Notes under the pieces: model-generated | The model's input: only the letters and a program-made list of their open reading frames with translations | What the model was told of the DNA's origin: nothing | Database searches by the model: none | Shown: positions 27,971 to 37,311 of the stretch, one piece after another | Numbering within the stretch: position 1 is the first letter of the stretch | How the letters are laid out: each line of letters opens with the position of its first letter | Made by a program: the position numbers and the translations under genes | NCBI GenBank assembly: GCA_003240755.1 | Contig: QFNF01000006.1 | Span: 1 to 64,000 of the forward strand | Direction: 5' to 3' | DNA from: Sphingomonas hengshuiensis | Lineage (GTDB): Bacteria; Pseudomonadota; Alphaproteobacteria; Sphingomonadales; Sphingomonadaceae | Length of the DNA: 64,000 nt

Positions 27971-29097
27971 CGGGGGCGGCGGCAACCAACGAGCGTTATC
28001 TCGCGATCGACGTGTTGCGAGGAGCGACCGTTGCGCTGATGATCGTCGTCAACATGGCGTTGGGCGAGGCACTGTCGTTCGGTCAGATGCTGCACAGCAA
28101 CTGGGACGGGTTCACCCTGACCGACGCGGTCTTTCCGACCTTCCTGTTCGTGACCGGTGCGTCCCTCGCCTTCACCGCCGAACGCTATGCTCGTGGTGGC
28201 CCCGGCGGGTACTTCCGCCGGATCGCGAACCGGTCGCTGCGCATCTTCCTGTGCGGCGTGTTCGTATCCAACTTCCCGTTCCTGTCGATCGTGCGGGGCG
28301 AGGTCGCATGGCATTCGATCGACACGCTGCGGATCATGGGCGTGCTGCAGCGGATCGCGCTGACCTACTTCCTCGCGTCCACGCTGTTGTACTTCGTGCG
28401 CTGGCGCGGGGCCTTGCTGGGAGCGGTCGTACTGCTGGCGATCGGCGGAGGGATTGCGTTGGGCTTTGGCGACCACAGCCTGACGGGCAGTGCTGCGGCG
28501 CGGATCGACACCGCGCTGTTCGGTGCGCGGCACCTCTACCAGCTTGAGGGCGCACCGTTCGATCCGGAGGGATTGCTGGGGACCTTGCCCGCGACGGCCA
28601 ATGTCCTGGCCGGGTATCTGGCGGTCGCCTTTCTCCGCCATCGCTCGGCGCATGGGGGACTGACCGGGCACGACCTGACGACGATGGCGACGACGGGCGC
28701 CGCGCTAGTGCTGCTCGCGCTGGCGCTGAACCCGGTGGACCCGATCAACAAGAAGCTTTGGACGACGTCCTATACGATGCTGACGATCGGCATCGACGTA
28801 TTGGTACTGGCCGTTCTGGTGCAGGTTGTCGACCGGTGGCAGGCGACCCGGGGTACCGGCTATTTCGCGACCTTTGGCAAGAATGCGCTGGCCGTCTATA
28901 TCGTTGCCGACCTGACCATGGCGCTGGCCTGGACCTTGCCCGTTGGTCATGTCGCACTGTTCCGCTGGGTGTACGATCACGGATTTGCTTGGATCGGCGG
29001 GAAATGGGCGTCGTTCGCCATGGCGATCGCCTTCGCGCAGCTTTGCTGGCTGTTCGCCTGGCTGCTGGAACGCAAGCGGATTTATTTCAAACTCTGA
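27967..29097 (+). CDS. nagX: NagX-like multi-pass membrane protein (heparan-alpha-glucosaminide acetyltransferase-related)
   Basis: A 376-residue inner-membrane protein with about ten hydrophobic segments. The N-terminus (YLAIDVLRGATVALMIVVNM) and DAVFPTFLFVTGASLAF, plus RIMGVLQRIALTYFLAS, are the hallmarks of the DUF5009/HGSNAT-related family. Members called NagX occur in N-acetylglucosamine loci of proteobacteria, where they are thought to help GlcNAc pass or be modified at the inner membrane. The start at 27967 forms ATGA with the hydrolase stop; a longer in-frame reading from 27781 lies inside that gene. Last gene of the operon. Confidence 0.85.
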   Translation: MTGAAATNERYLAIDVLRGATVALMIVVNMALGEALSFGQMLHSNWDGFTLTDAVFPTFLFVTGASLAFTAERYARGGPGGYFRRIANRSLRIFLCGVFVSNFPFLSIVRGEVAWHSIDTLRIMGVLQRIALTYFLASTLLYFVRWRGALLGAVVLLAIGGGIALGFGDHSLTGSAAARIDTALFGARHLYQLEGAPFDPEGLLGTLPATANVLAGYLAVAFLRHRSAHGGLTGHDLTTMATTGAALVLLALALNPVDPINKKLWTTSYTMLTIGIDVLVLAVLVQVVDRWQATRGTGYFATFGKNALAVYIVADLTMALAWTLPVGHVALFRWVYDHGFAWIGGKWASFAMAIAFAQLCWLFAWLLERKRIYFKL

Positions 29098-29317
29098 CGG
29101 CGGGAGCGCGTCACCGACCGGAACTCTACAAGCCTCCGGTTTGATACCGCGCTTTCGGAACCGCCGATCCCCTGATCGACATTCCGATCCACCCAGCCGG
29201 ACGGATCAGTCAGTGGATCGGCGGTTTCCGCCGCTGCTCACAACTGCCCGACAAGCAAAGAACGAGGAGGTTCAACAGACATCGGGCGCCCGATACCAAG
29301 TGGAGGAATCGATCTTA
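29098..29317. other. Intergenic region with a long inverted repeat downstream of nagX
   Basis: AACCGCCGATCC (29159-29170) and GGATCGGCGGTT (29215-29226) are perfect 12-bp inverted copies separated by 44 bases. No T tract follows, so it is not a standard terminator; it may bind a protein or fold in the mRNA. GGAGG at 29302-29306 serves the small gene that follows. Confidence 0.5.
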
Positions 29318-29518
29318 ATGGACATGAATCAAGTAGTCGCCGACGTCAGTGCACAACGGCTTGCTCCCGCAGTCGCCACTCTTGTACTACTCGGCTTTGT
29401 AGTGGTGATCTGTTGGAACGTTCCTGGCCCAGCAGCACGCGTGCTGCGTTGGTTCATCCTCGGCACCGTGGCGAGCACCGTCGTAGGCCTCACCATCGCC
29501 GGAATAGCCCACGGGTGA
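29318..29518 (+). CDS. Small two-helix membrane protein, hypothetical
   Basis: A 66-residue protein with two hydrophobic stretches (about residues 16-36, LAPAVATLVLLGFVVVICW, and 45-64, WFILGTVASTVVGLTIAGIA). The ATG follows a good Shine-Dalgarno sequence, GGAGG, at proper distance, which is the main reason for calling it. No family recognised. It follows the nag operon by 220 bp, with an inverted repeat between, so it is probably a separate unit. Confidence 0.5.
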   Translation: MDMNQVVADVSAQRLAPAVATLVLLGFVVVICWNVPGPAARVLRWFILGTVASTVVGLTIAGIAHG

Positions 29519-29617
29519 TCGTTCGCTCGTGATCCGGTGTGGGCCGGATCTCGAGCGAACGGCTCCCACTAGGATCGACGCTTCGACGCTTCCAATCCAA
29601 ACACCATCCCGACCAGA

Positions 29618-29764
29618 ATGGAGAAGATCAAGATGGCGCTCGACCCGATCGCAGCGGCCATAAGACTCCACGGCTCGATGACGCCATGGGCATTTCCGCG
29701 GCACCTGCTCGATGCCGCGATTGCTGCAGGCCAAGCCTATCTCCAGCAGCGGTTCGGCATGTAA
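29618..29764 (+). CDS. Possible 48-residue small protein
   Basis: An open frame encoding MEKIKMALDPIAAAIRLHGS, then a short amphipathic segment ending LQQRFGM. Its composition looks protein-like and the amphipathic C-terminal half is coherent, but there is no clear ribosome site before ATG 29618 or the alternative ATG 29633. It may be a real small gene or chance. Confidence 0.3.
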   Translation: MEKIKMALDPIAAAIRLHGSMTPWAFPRHLLDAAIAAGQAYLQQRFGM

Positions 29765-30144
29765 CCGCATGGCGGTGGCGGCCCATGTGGGATCATCGAC
29801 GCACGATTGCCCTGCGATTGCTCGCGCAGCGAAAGGCCCTTTCGAGCCTCGTTTCAGGAGGGGCGGCGAGCCGATATGCTTATAAGGCGTCCATGTCGAT
29901 ATGGATGATCTTGCGGGGGTGCTCCGACATCGTGCGCGATCATGATGGCCTGATCCCGGTTAGCCCGCAGGACGGGATGGACGCAAGAACAAAAAGGGAA
30001 TGGTCCGTTTGCGGCCTCGCCGCCGCAGGCGGCACAGGCGGGGGGGGCGGCCGGTCGGGGAGACGCCGCCGGCTACTGGCGACCGTTCCGTGACGGGACC
30101 CGGTGTCGGGGTACGGCCGGTCGGGTACCGGGTCGGCGTGAAGG
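29765..30144. other. Intergenic region before the convergent ABC ATPase gene
   Basis: 380 bp with no supported gene. Near the right end, GACCCGG (30097-30103) and CCGGGTC (30128-30134) are inverted copies that could fold at the 3' end of the minus-strand ABC transcript. G runs around 30039-30047 are conspicuous but unexplained. Confidence 0.4.
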
Positions 30145-31080
30145 TCAGCTATTGGTCAGGTTGAGGAAGACGTCCTCCAGATCGGCTTCGCGCGTCACCA
30201 CGTCGACGACGCCATATCCCTGCGCCGCGACGGCCGCGAGGACCTCGCCGGCGTTCGCCACGTCCTTGCGATAGGTGATCGCGAGCAGTCGGTCGCCCTT
30301 GCGTTCGACCTTTTCGAAGCATTGCGCGTCGGGCAGGTCGGTCAGGTCGCGGTCGAGGGTCAGTTCGACCGCCTTTTCCTGCGCCATGCCCAGCAGTTCG
30401 CGGGTCGGCTGGTTGGCGACGACACGGCCGTGGTTGATGATAGCGATGCGGTCGCACAGCTCCTCGGCCTCTTCGAGATAGTGGGTGGTGAGCACCACCG
30501 TCACACCGCCCGCGTTGAGTTCGCGGACATAGTCCCAGAGCTGCTGGCGAAGCTGGATATCGACCCCGGCGGTCGGTTCGTCGAGGACCAGCACCGGCGG
30601 CGAATGGACCATCGCCTTGGCCACCATCAGCCGCCGCTTCATCCCGCCCGACAGGGTGCGGGCATAGGCATTGGCCTTGTCCGCCAGATGCACCGCGCGC
30701 AGCAGGTCCATCGTGCGGCGTTTCGCCCGGGGCACGCCGTACAGGCCGGCCTGGATCTCCAGCGTCTCTGCCGGCGTGAAGAACGGGTCGAACAGGATTT
30801 CCTGATTGACGATGCCGATCGACGCCTTGGCGTTACGGGGATGTTCGTCGATGTCGAAGCCCCAGATCGATGCCGATCCGCTGGTCTTGTTGACGAGGCC
30901 GGCGAGCGTGTTGATGAGCGTCGACTTGCCCGCGCCGTTGGGGCCGAGCAGCCCGAAGATCTGGCCGCGCGGCACGTCGAACGACACGCCGTCGAGTGCT
31001 ACCTTGGGCGCAGCGCCACCCTTTCCGGCGGCGTAGGTCTTGCACAGGTCGCGGATCGAGATGGCGGCTTGGGTTTCCAT
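30145..31080 (-). CDS. ABC transporter ATP-binding protein (YadG/CcmA-like)
   Basis: A 311-residue ATPase with Walker [10 protein letters not shown] (about residues 44-52), Q-loop [21 protein letters not shown], signature LSGGMKRRL, Walker [12 protein letters not shown] and H-loop [15 protein letters not shown]. The C-terminal part after about residue 225 resembles YadG-type multidrug exporters. Such ATPases work with an ABC-2 permease (YadH type), but none is adjacent on either side, so its partner must be encoded elsewhere. Single-gene unit. Confidence 0.9.
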   Translation of the reverse strand: METQAAISIRDLCKTYAAGKGGAAPKVALDGVSFDVPRGQIFGLLGPNGAGKSTLINTLAGLVNKTSGSASIWGFDIDEHPRNAKASIGIVNQEILFDPFFTPAETLEIQAGLYGVPRAKRRTMDLLRAVHLADKANAYARTLSGGMKRRLMVAKAMVHSPPVLVLDEPTAGVDIQLRQQLWDYVRELNAGGVTVVLTTHYLEEAEELCDRIAIINHGRVVANQPTRELLGMAQEKAVELTLDRDLTDLPDAQCFEKVERKGDRLLAITYRKDVANAGEVLAAVAAQGYGVVDVVTREADLEDVFLNLTNS

Positions 31081-31161
31081 GGGTGTGCCGATACGCCTGC
31101 CGGGCGCCCGAGGGAAGCATCGACTTGTCGTGGGCGCGGGCGGTTGCTATTCGCATGCCCC

Positions 31162-31389
31162 ATGCTGCCCCCGCCCGAAACCCTCCGCGTCACCACCCCC
31201 CGCGTCGCCTGCGACGGCGCCGGCGACATCGCCCCCGCGCTCGGCCATCCGCGCGTGTGGCTGCAGATCGACGAGACGGGCTATGTCGATTGCGGATATT
31301 GCGACCGGCGCTTCGTGCTGGTCGGCGGGCCGGCGGACGGGGCGGATCAGAGCAAGCTCAAGGATCATGGGGACGGCGCCGGGCGCTGA
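31162..31389 (+). CDS. Zinc-finger (zf-CHCC / NDUFS6-like) small protein
   Basis: A 75-residue protein with the conserved pattern VACDG...GHPRVWLQI...[12 protein letters not shown], i.e. one Cys, a His and a CxxC pair that bind zinc. This family is related to the NDUFS6 subunit of mitochondrial complex I and is widespread in alphaproteobacteria as a short stand-alone protein. Its exact job in bacteria is unsettled. It diverges from the ABC ATPase with an 81-bp gap. Confidence 0.85.
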   Translation: MLPPPETLRVTTPRVACDGAGDIAPALGHPRVWLQIDETGYVDCGYCDRRFVLVGGPADGADQSKLKDHGDGAGR

Positions 31390-31507
31390 GATCGACCGCA
31401 GGTCGAGCGAAACGGGCGGCCGGCTGGCCGAGGACGCAACTTTGCCGCGGCGGTGCTGAGTTACGTCGCCGCTTCGCCGATCATGTCCATAGTGTAGGAA
31501 TTGGGCC

Positions 31508-31954
31508 ATGTCCTCGGACCCACACCCCTCTCCTCATTACTACACGGTAGAGCTGCGCTTCTTCGGTGACGATCTCGACCCCGACGCGATAACGTCGGAG
31601 CTGGCCCTTCCGCCGTCTGTCATGAACAGCCTGCGGGCACCGTTGCCAGGTCGGGTGCGGCGACCACTATGGGGTTACAACGGCCATGACGATCCGGCAT
31701 TCCAGCCGGAATGGTCGTCGCTGGAAGAGGGACTGACCTTTCTCCTCCGCAGACTGTCGGCGATCCGACCGAAAATTGTCGGGCTTGCGGGACGGTATGA
31801 GGGCCTGTGGTGGTGCGGACATTTCCAAACCAGCTTCGATGGCGGGCCAACCTTCTCGCCGCAGTTGCTGAGGTTGCTGTCGGCGTTCGAATGCTCGCTA
31901 TTCCTCGACAACTATCATGTGAACGATGAGGAAGAGCCGTTGGCGACGGCGTAA
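31508..31954 (+). CDS. DUF4279-family protein
   Basis: A 148-residue soluble protein. The opening YTVELRFFGDDLDPDAITSELAL, followed by a basic/proline segment and LEEGLTFLLRRLSAIRPKIVGLAG, matches the DUF4279 pattern. No catalytic motif is visible and the family has no established function. Stands alone between the zinc-finger gene and tldD. Confidence 0.7.
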   Translation: MSSDPHPSPHYYTVELRFFGDDLDPDAITSELALPPSVMNSLRAPLPGRVRRPLWGYNGHDDPAFQPEWSSLEEGLTFLLRRLSAIRPKIVGLAGRYEGLWWCGHFQTSFDGGPTFSPQLLRLLSAFECSLFLDNYHVNDEEEPLATA

Positions 31955-32072
31955 CGATGCCGGGAAAGCAGCGCCGTAGCCCCCTGCCCCAGACGTCATT
32001 CCGACAAAGGCCGGGTCCGATCGAGATTGAGCGTCGAGGTGCCGATCCTGGGACAAGACGCAACATTCCTTC

Positions 32073-32178
32073 GTCACCCCGGACATGTTCCGGGGTCCAG
32101 CTCGCGGCGATCGGTGCGGCTGGAGTGTCGATCGCCGCGCTTGCAGCTCGGTGGACCCCGGAACACGTCCGGGTTGAC
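32073..32178. repeat. Long intergenic inverted repeat (imperfect)
   Basis: The outer arms GTCACCCCGGACATGTTCC and GGAACACGTCCGGGTTGAC (with CGGGGTCCA and TGGACCCCG inside them) are near-perfect inverted copies about 50 bases apart. A further inner pair (GCGGCGATCG / CGATCGCCGC) strengthens the fold. It looks like one of the dispersed palindromic elements common between genes in sphingomonads. The rest of 31955-32252 contains no gene. Confidence 0.65.
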
Positions 32179-32252
32179 GATCTGGTGATGGTGATTGGTG
32201 CCGTACCCGTTCGCCCCATTCCCCCACGCCACCGCGCCCCTATATTGCATCG

Positions 32253-33674
32253 ATGACCCCGACCGATCCCCGCTCGTACCTCTATTCCGGCGACCTCGAC
32301 CCCGCCGCCGCGCTTCGCGCCACGCAGGCGACGCTGGCCAATGCCGAGGATGGCGAGCTCTATCTCCAGTATCGCCGATCCGAAGCGTTCGGGTTCGACG
32401 ATGGTCGGTTGAAGACCGCATCGTACGACACCCATGCCGGGTTCGGGCTGCGCGCGGTGTCGGGGGAGACGACCGCGTTCGCCCATGCCAACGAATTGTC
32501 CGAGGCGGCGATCCGGCGGGCGGGGGAGACGATGGCACTGATCGATCCGGCGAAGGGCGCCAAGGCACCGCCGCCGCGCGGGAACAACCGGCATCTCTAT
32601 ACCGCCGCCGATCCGCTCGACCTGATCCCGTTCGCCGACAAGGTCGCGCTGTGCCAGTCGATCGATGCCGCCGCGCGGTCGCGCGATCCGCGGGTGGTGC
32701 AGGTGTCGGCCAGCCTGATGGGGTCGTGGAGCGTGGTCGAGATCGTGCGGCCCGATGGCTTCATCGCCACCGACGTCCGGCCGCTGGTACGGTTGAACGT
32801 GTCGATCGTGGTCGAGGCGAACGGGCGGCGCGAGAGCGGCAGTTTCGGGATCGGCGGGCGCTATCTGTACGACTCGCTGTTCGCCGACGCGACGTGGAAC
32901 CGGGCGATCGACGTGGCGCTGGCACAGGCGCTGGTCAATCTGGAGGCGGTCGATGCGCCGGCGGGCGAGATGACGGTGCTGCTGGGCGCGGGCTGGCCGG
33001 GCATCCTGCTGCACGAGGCGATCGGGCATGGGCTGGAGGGCGATTTCAACCGCAAGGGCACCAGCGCCTTTTCGGGGCGGATCGGCGAGCGGGTCGCGGC
33101 GCCGGGCGTGACGGTGATCGACGACGGGTCGATCGCCGACCGGCGCGGATCGCTGTCGATCGACGACGAGGGCACGCCGACCCAGGAGAATATCCTGATC
33201 GAGGACGGTATCCTGAAAGGTTACATCCACGACCGGCTGAACGCACGGCTGATGGGGGTTGCGCCGACCGGCAACGGCCGCCGCCAGGACTTTTCGCACG
33301 CCCCCATGCCGCGCATGACCAACACCTTCCTGTCCGGCGGCAGCGACGATCCCGCCGAGCTGCTGTCGCGGGTCAGACAAGGCATCTTCGCCAGATCGTT
33401 CGGCGGGGGGCAGGTCGACATCGTGTCGGGCAAGTTCGTGTTTTCCTGCACCGAAGCCTACCGCATCGAGAATGGCCGGATCGGCGCGCCGATCAAGGGC
33501 GCGACGCTGATCGGCGACGGGCCGGAGGTGCTGAAGCAGGTGCGTGGGATCGGCAACGACTTCGCGCTGGACGAGGGCATCGGCATGTGCGGCAAGGCCG
33601 GGCAGTCGGTGCCGGCGGGCGTCGGGCAGCCGACGCTGCTGATCGACGGCCTGACCGTCGGCGGCACCGCCTGA
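32253..33674 (+). CDS. tldD: Metalloprotease TldD
   Basis: A 473-residue TldD-family zinc metalloprotease subunit. The signature HEAIGHGLEGD begins at His254; the C-terminal domain includes GTPTQENILIEDG and the QGIFARSFGGGQVD and FSCTEAYRIENG stretches. In E. coli TldD works with TldE/PmbA to degrade unfolded peptides, mature microcin B17 and act on CcdA. The partner gene is not in this window. Length is typical (about 470-480). Its stop overlaps the next gene's ATG by one base. Confidence 0.93.
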   Translation: MTPTDPRSYLYSGDLDPAAALRATQATLANAEDGELYLQYRRSEAFGFDDGRLKTASYDTHAGFGLRAVSGETTAFAHANELSEAAIRRAGETMALIDPAKGAKAPPPRGNNRHLYTAADPLDLIPFADKVALCQSIDAAARSRDPRVVQVSASLMGSWSVVEIVRPDGFIATDVRPLVRLNVSIVVEANGRRESGSFGIGGRYLYDSLFADATWNRAIDVALAQALVNLEAVDAPAGEMTVLLGAGWPGILLHEAIGHGLEGDFNRKGTSAFSGRIGERVAAPGVTVIDDGSIADRRGSLSIDDEGTPTQENILIEDGILKGYIHDRLNARLMGVAPTGNGRRQDFSHAPMPRMTNTFLSGGSDDPAELLSRVRQGIFARSFGGGQVDIVSGKFVFSCTEAYRIENGRIGAPIKGATLIGDGPEVLKQVRGIGNDFALDEGIGMCGKAGQSVPAGVGQPTLLIDGLTVGGTA

Positions 33675-33877
33675 TGCCGCTGACCGAACTGGGGCGGTTT
33701 CCGCGGGTCGAGGCGCAGATCATCGTCGGGCGGCTGGAAAGCGAGGGCGTCCCCGCGGTGGCGTTCGACGGCGAGGCGAGCATCGGCGACGGTAGCTGGC
33801 TGCTGATCCCGGTGCGGGTGATGGTCGATGCCGGGGATATGGCCGAAGCCCGCCGCATCCTCGACAGCGCTGCCTGA
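33674..33877 (+). CDS. DUF2007-type small protein
   Basis: A 67-residue protein (LTELGRFPRVEAQIIVGRLE, then GVPAVAFDGEAS and VMVDAGDMAEARRIL). The pattern, a ferredoxin-like fold read as avoiding or switching between paired sequences, matches DUF2007 (putative signal-transducing) proteins. It is translationally coupled to tldD (TGATG). Confidence 0.75.
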   Translation: MPLTELGRFPRVEAQIIVGRLESEGVPAVAFDGEASIGDGSWLLIPVRVMVDAGDMAEARRILDSAA

Positions 33878-33922
33878 AAAACAGGCAATTCCGCCGCGCT
33901 GCACAAATTAACCGCTCGTTAA

Positions 33923-34360
<438 letters not shown>

Positions 34361-34371
34361 TGGGGGGCATC

Positions 34372-35712
34372 ATGCAACATCCGAAGAAACTGATCGCCGG
34401 GCTGGGCCTGGCCCTGTTCGCCGCGCTGCCCGCATGGGCGCAGGACGCCGCCGCGCCGGTCGCGACGGTGAACAAGGGCGACACCGCATGGATGATGGTG
34501 TCGACCGTCCTCGTGCTGATGATGATCGTGCCGGGCCTCGCGCTGTTCTATGGCGGCCTGACGCGGACCAAGAACATGCTGTCGGTGATGACGCAGATCG
34601 GCGCGGTCGCCGCGCTCGCGATGCTGATCTGGGTGATGTACGGCTATTCGCTGGCCTTCGGACCCGACGTGTCGAGCGCCGCGCTGTCGAATTTCATCGC
34701 CAGCCCCGCCAAGGCGTTCCTCGCCGGGGTGACGCCCGCGTCGCAAGCGGCGACCTTCACCGCCGGGGTCGAAATCCCCGAATATGTCTTCATCAGCTTC
34801 CAGATGACCTTTGCCGCGATCACCATCGCGCTGGTGCTGGGGTCGGTGGTCGAACGGATCAAGTTCGCCGCCGTCATGGTCTTTGCCATCGTCTGGCTGA
34901 CGATCACCTATTTCCCGATCGCGCATATGGTGTGGGCGTCGAGCGGCTATTTCTTCAAGGCGGGCGCACTGGATTTCGCCGGCGGCACGGTGGTCCATAT
35001 CAATGCCGGCGTCTCGGCGCTGGTGCTGGCGGTGCTGCTGGGCAAGCGGCTGGGCTTTCCGGCCGAGCGCATGGCGCCGCATTCGCTGACGCTGACGATG
35101 GTCGGCACCGGGCTGCTGTGGGTGGGCTGGTTCGGGTTCAACGCCGGGTCGGCGCTGGAAGCCAACGGCACCGCCGGCCTGGCGATGATAAACACCTTCG
35201 TCGCCACCGCGTCGGCCGGGCTGTTCTGGATGCTGGCCGAGAAGTTTTCGGGCCACAAGGGTTCGGCGCTGGGCTTCTGTTCGGGCATCATCGCCGGCCT
35301 CGTCGCGGTGACGCCGGCGGCGGGCAATTCGGGTCCGTTCGGTGCGATCGTGCTGGGCGCCGTCGCGTCGGTCGTGTGCTTCTTCGCGGTGACGGTCCTC
35401 AAGCCCCGGCTCGGCTATGACGACTCGCTCGACGCGTTCGGCATCCATGGCATCGGCGGCATCATCGGCGCGATCGGCACGGCGGTGGTCTATGCCCCGT
35501 CGCTGGGCGGCCCCGGGGCGGCCGATTACGCGATGGGCGAAAAGCTGGGCGTGCAGGTGCTGGCGGTAGTCGTGACGATCATCTGGGCCAGCATCGGCAC
35601 CACGATCGCATGGTTCGTCGCCAAGGCGCTGACCGGTGGCCGGGTGTCGAAGGAAGTCGAGCTGGAAGGCCTCGACCTCGGCGAACATGGCGAGCGCGCC
35701 TACAATTACTGA
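34372..35712 (+). CDS. amtB: Ammonium transporter AmtB
   Basis: A 446-residue ammonium channel with a cleavable signal peptide (ending AWA-QD) and 11 membrane helices. Family motifs: ALFYGGLTRTKNMLSVM, the twin histidine region (VVHINAGVSALVLAVLLG and DAFGIHGIGGIIGAIGTA) and WFGFNAGSAL. The ATG at 34360 that overlaps the glnK stop is in frame, but 34372 has GGGGGG at the right distance and begins the signal peptide. Forms the nitrogen-regulated pair with glnK. Confidence 0.96.
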   Translation: MQHPKKLIAGLGLALFAALPAWAQDAAAPVATVNKGDTAWMMVSTVLVLMMIVPGLALFYGGLTRTKNMLSVMTQIGAVAALAMLIWVMYGYSLAFGPDVSSAALSNFIASPAKAFLAGVTPASQAATFTAGVEIPEYVFISFQMTFAAITIALVLGSVVERIKFAAVMVFAIVWLTITYFPIAHMVWASSGYFFKAGALDFAGGTVVHINAGVSALVLAVLLGKRLGFPAERMAPHSLTLTMVGTGLLWVGWFGFNAGSALEANGTAGLAMINTFVATASAGLFWMLAEKFSGHKGSALGFCSGIIAGLVAVTPAAGNSGPFGAIVLGAVASVVCFFAVTVLKPRLGYDDSLDAFGIHGIGGIIGAIGTAVVYAPSLGGPGAADYAMGEKLGVQVLAVVVTIIWASIGTTIAWFVAKALTGGRVSKEVELEGLDLGEHGERAYNY

Positions 35713-35782
35713 GTTTCCCTTCCGGGCGGCGGCCTAGTCCCCTGCCGCCCGGACCCACAGTTTCCTCCTGCGGAAAACCCCT

Positions 35783-35815
35783 GGGCCGGTGCGGCGACGC
35801 ATCGGCCCTTTTTTT
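35783..35815 (+). terminator. Intrinsic terminator after amtB
   Basis: GGGCCGGTGCG, loop GCGA, CGCATCGGCCC (11-bp stem with one G-U pair), then seven T residues. A textbook Rho-independent terminator 71 bp after the amtB stop. Confidence 0.93.
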
Positions 35816-35852
35816 GTGCATCGGGCCGGCGGTATGTGTATCCGCTGCACAA

Positions 35853-35965
35853 CCCGTTCATGCCGAGCAGGGGCCGAGCGCACGTCGAAGACCCGTATCG
35901 AAGCACCCCTGGCAGTCCTTCGATACGCCATTTCGACAGGCTCAATGGCTACTCAGGACGAACGG
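35853..35965. repeat. Dispersed intergenic repeat R1, copy 1
   Basis: About 113 bp between the amtB terminator and thyA. The reverse complement of 43792-43906 matches it closely over the whole length (for example GACCCGTATCGAAGCACC and CTTCGATACG followed by CATTTCG in both). It carries its own inverted segments, CGTATCGAAG and CTTCGATACG. A non-coding mobile or mobilised repeat of the kind spread through sphingomonad intergenic regions. Confidence 0.8.
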
Positions 35966-35992
35966 TATCGTTGATTTTCAAGGTGGCGGCAG

Positions 35993-36787
35993 ATGACCCC
36001 CTATCTCGACCTCATGCAGCGCGCCCTCGACCATGGCGTTCCGACCGACGACCGGACCGGCGTGGGGACGCGGTCGGTGTTCGGGCACCAGATGCGTTTC
36101 GACCTGTCGGCCGGCTTTCCGGTGCTGACCACCAAGAAGCTGCACCTGCGCTCGATCATCATCGAGCTGCTATGGTTCCTGCGCGGGGACACCAATGTCC
36201 GCTGGCTGCAGGAGCAGCGGGTGAGCATCTGGGACGAATGGGCCGATGCGAACGGCGATCTGGGGCCGGTGTACGGCAAGCAGTGGCGCGACTGGGAAGC
36301 GGCGGACGGGCGGCATATCGACCAGATCGCGGGGCTGATCGACACCATCCGTACCAACCCCGCCTCGCGCCGGCAGATCGTCACCGCATGGAATCCGGGC
36401 GAGCTGCACGCGATGGCGCTGTCGCCCTGCCACTGCCTGTTCCAGACCCATGTCGCCAATGGCCGCCTGTCGCTGCAACTGTACCAGCGCAGCGCCGACA
36501 TCTTCCTCGGCGTGCCGTTCAACATCGCCAGCTATGCGCTGCTTACCCATATGCTGGCGCAGCAATGCGACCTGGCGGTCGGCGAGTTCATCTGGACCGG
36601 CGGCGATTGCCATCTCTACGCGAATCATCTCGACCAGGCGCGCGAACAGCTTGCCCGGACGCCCGGCCCGCTGCCGCGGCTGGAGATCGCGCGGCGGCCC
36701 GATGCGATCGACGGCTATGCGCTGGAGGATTTCGTGCTGCACGATTATGTGGCGCAGCCGCATATCAGGGCGGCGGTGGCGATATGA
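35993..36787 (+). CDS. thyA: Thymidylate synthase
   Basis: A 264-residue ThyA, the same length as the E. coli enzyme, methylating dUMP to dTMP with methylene-tetrahydrofolate. Catalytic Cys146 is in LSPCHCLFQ. The arginine and substrate-binding stretches ([43 protein letters not shown]) are all present. It overlaps folA by ATGA, a common pairing because ThyA produces the dihydrofolate that FolA recycles. Confidence 0.98.
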   Translation: MTPYLDLMQRALDHGVPTDDRTGVGTRSVFGHQMRFDLSAGFPVLTTKKLHLRSIIIELLWFLRGDTNVRWLQEQRVSIWDEWADANGDLGPVYGKQWRDWEAADGRHIDQIAGLIDTIRTNPASRRQIVTAWNPGELHAMALSPCHCLFQTHVANGRLSLQLYQRSADIFLGVPFNIASYALLTHMLAQQCDLAVGEFIWTGGDCHLYANHLDQAREQLARTPGPLPRLEIARRPDAIDGYALEDFVLHDYVAQPHIRAAVAI

Positions 36788-37263
36788 TCGACGCGATCCT
36801 CGCGCGGGCCGACAATGGCGTGATCGGGGTCGACGGCCGGCTGCCATGGCACCTGCCCGCCGATCTGAAGCGGTTCAGGGCGCTGACCATGGGCCGGGCG
36901 ATGGTGATGGGGCGCAGGACGTTCGAAAGCTTTCCCGCCCCGCTGCCCGGCCGGCGGCACATCGTGCTGACCCGGGATGCCGGGTGGCGCGCCGCGGGGG
37001 CCGAGGTGGCGCATGATCCGGATGCCGCGCTGGTGCTGGCGGGACCGGATGCGGCGGTGATCGGCGGGGCGGAGATCGTCGCGCTGCTGCTGCCCCGGAT
37101 CGAGCGGGTCGAGCTGACCGAGGTCCATGCCAGCCCGACGGGCGACGCGATCGTCCCGCCCTTCGCCGGCTGGGTCGAAGCGTGGCGCGAGGATCACAGT
37201 GCCGACGCAGATCGTCCGGCATACAGCTTCGTCCGATTGCTCCGCCCGCCCGCCTCCGCGTAA
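36784..37263 (+). CDS. folA: Dihydrofolate reductase
   Basis: A 159-residue NADPH-dependent enzyme reducing dihydrofolate to tetrahydrofolate. The active-site region [14 protein letters not shown] carries Asp27, the position used in E. coli; the NADPH-binding MGRRTFES and [10 protein letters not shown] (GGxx) follow. The chain is a little short in the C-terminal third but keeps the closing strand (AYSFVRLLR). Translationally coupled to thyA. Confidence 0.95.
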   Translation: MIDAILARADNGVIGVDGRLPWHLPADLKRFRALTMGRAMVMGRRTFESFPAPLPGRRHIVLTRDAGWRAAGAEVAHDPDAALVLAGPDAAVIGGAEIVALLLPRIERVELTEVHASPTGDAIVPPFAGWVEAWREDHSADADRPAYSFVRLLRPPASA

Positions 37264-37311
37264 GGGGACCGATGGCGTCGATCGCGACGCCCAAGGGGGC
37301 GTGAGGGGCGG

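Noticed and set aside
32073..32178. Possible CRISPR-like or attachment-site structure in the repeat before tldD
   Set aside because: It is one inverted repeat with unequal arms, with no series of direct repeats and spacers; fits a dispersed palindromic element.
31620..33380. A 586-residue minus-strand open frame spanning DUF4279 and tldD genes
   Set aside because: Crosses an intergenic repeat and two well-supported genes on the other strand; no family features.
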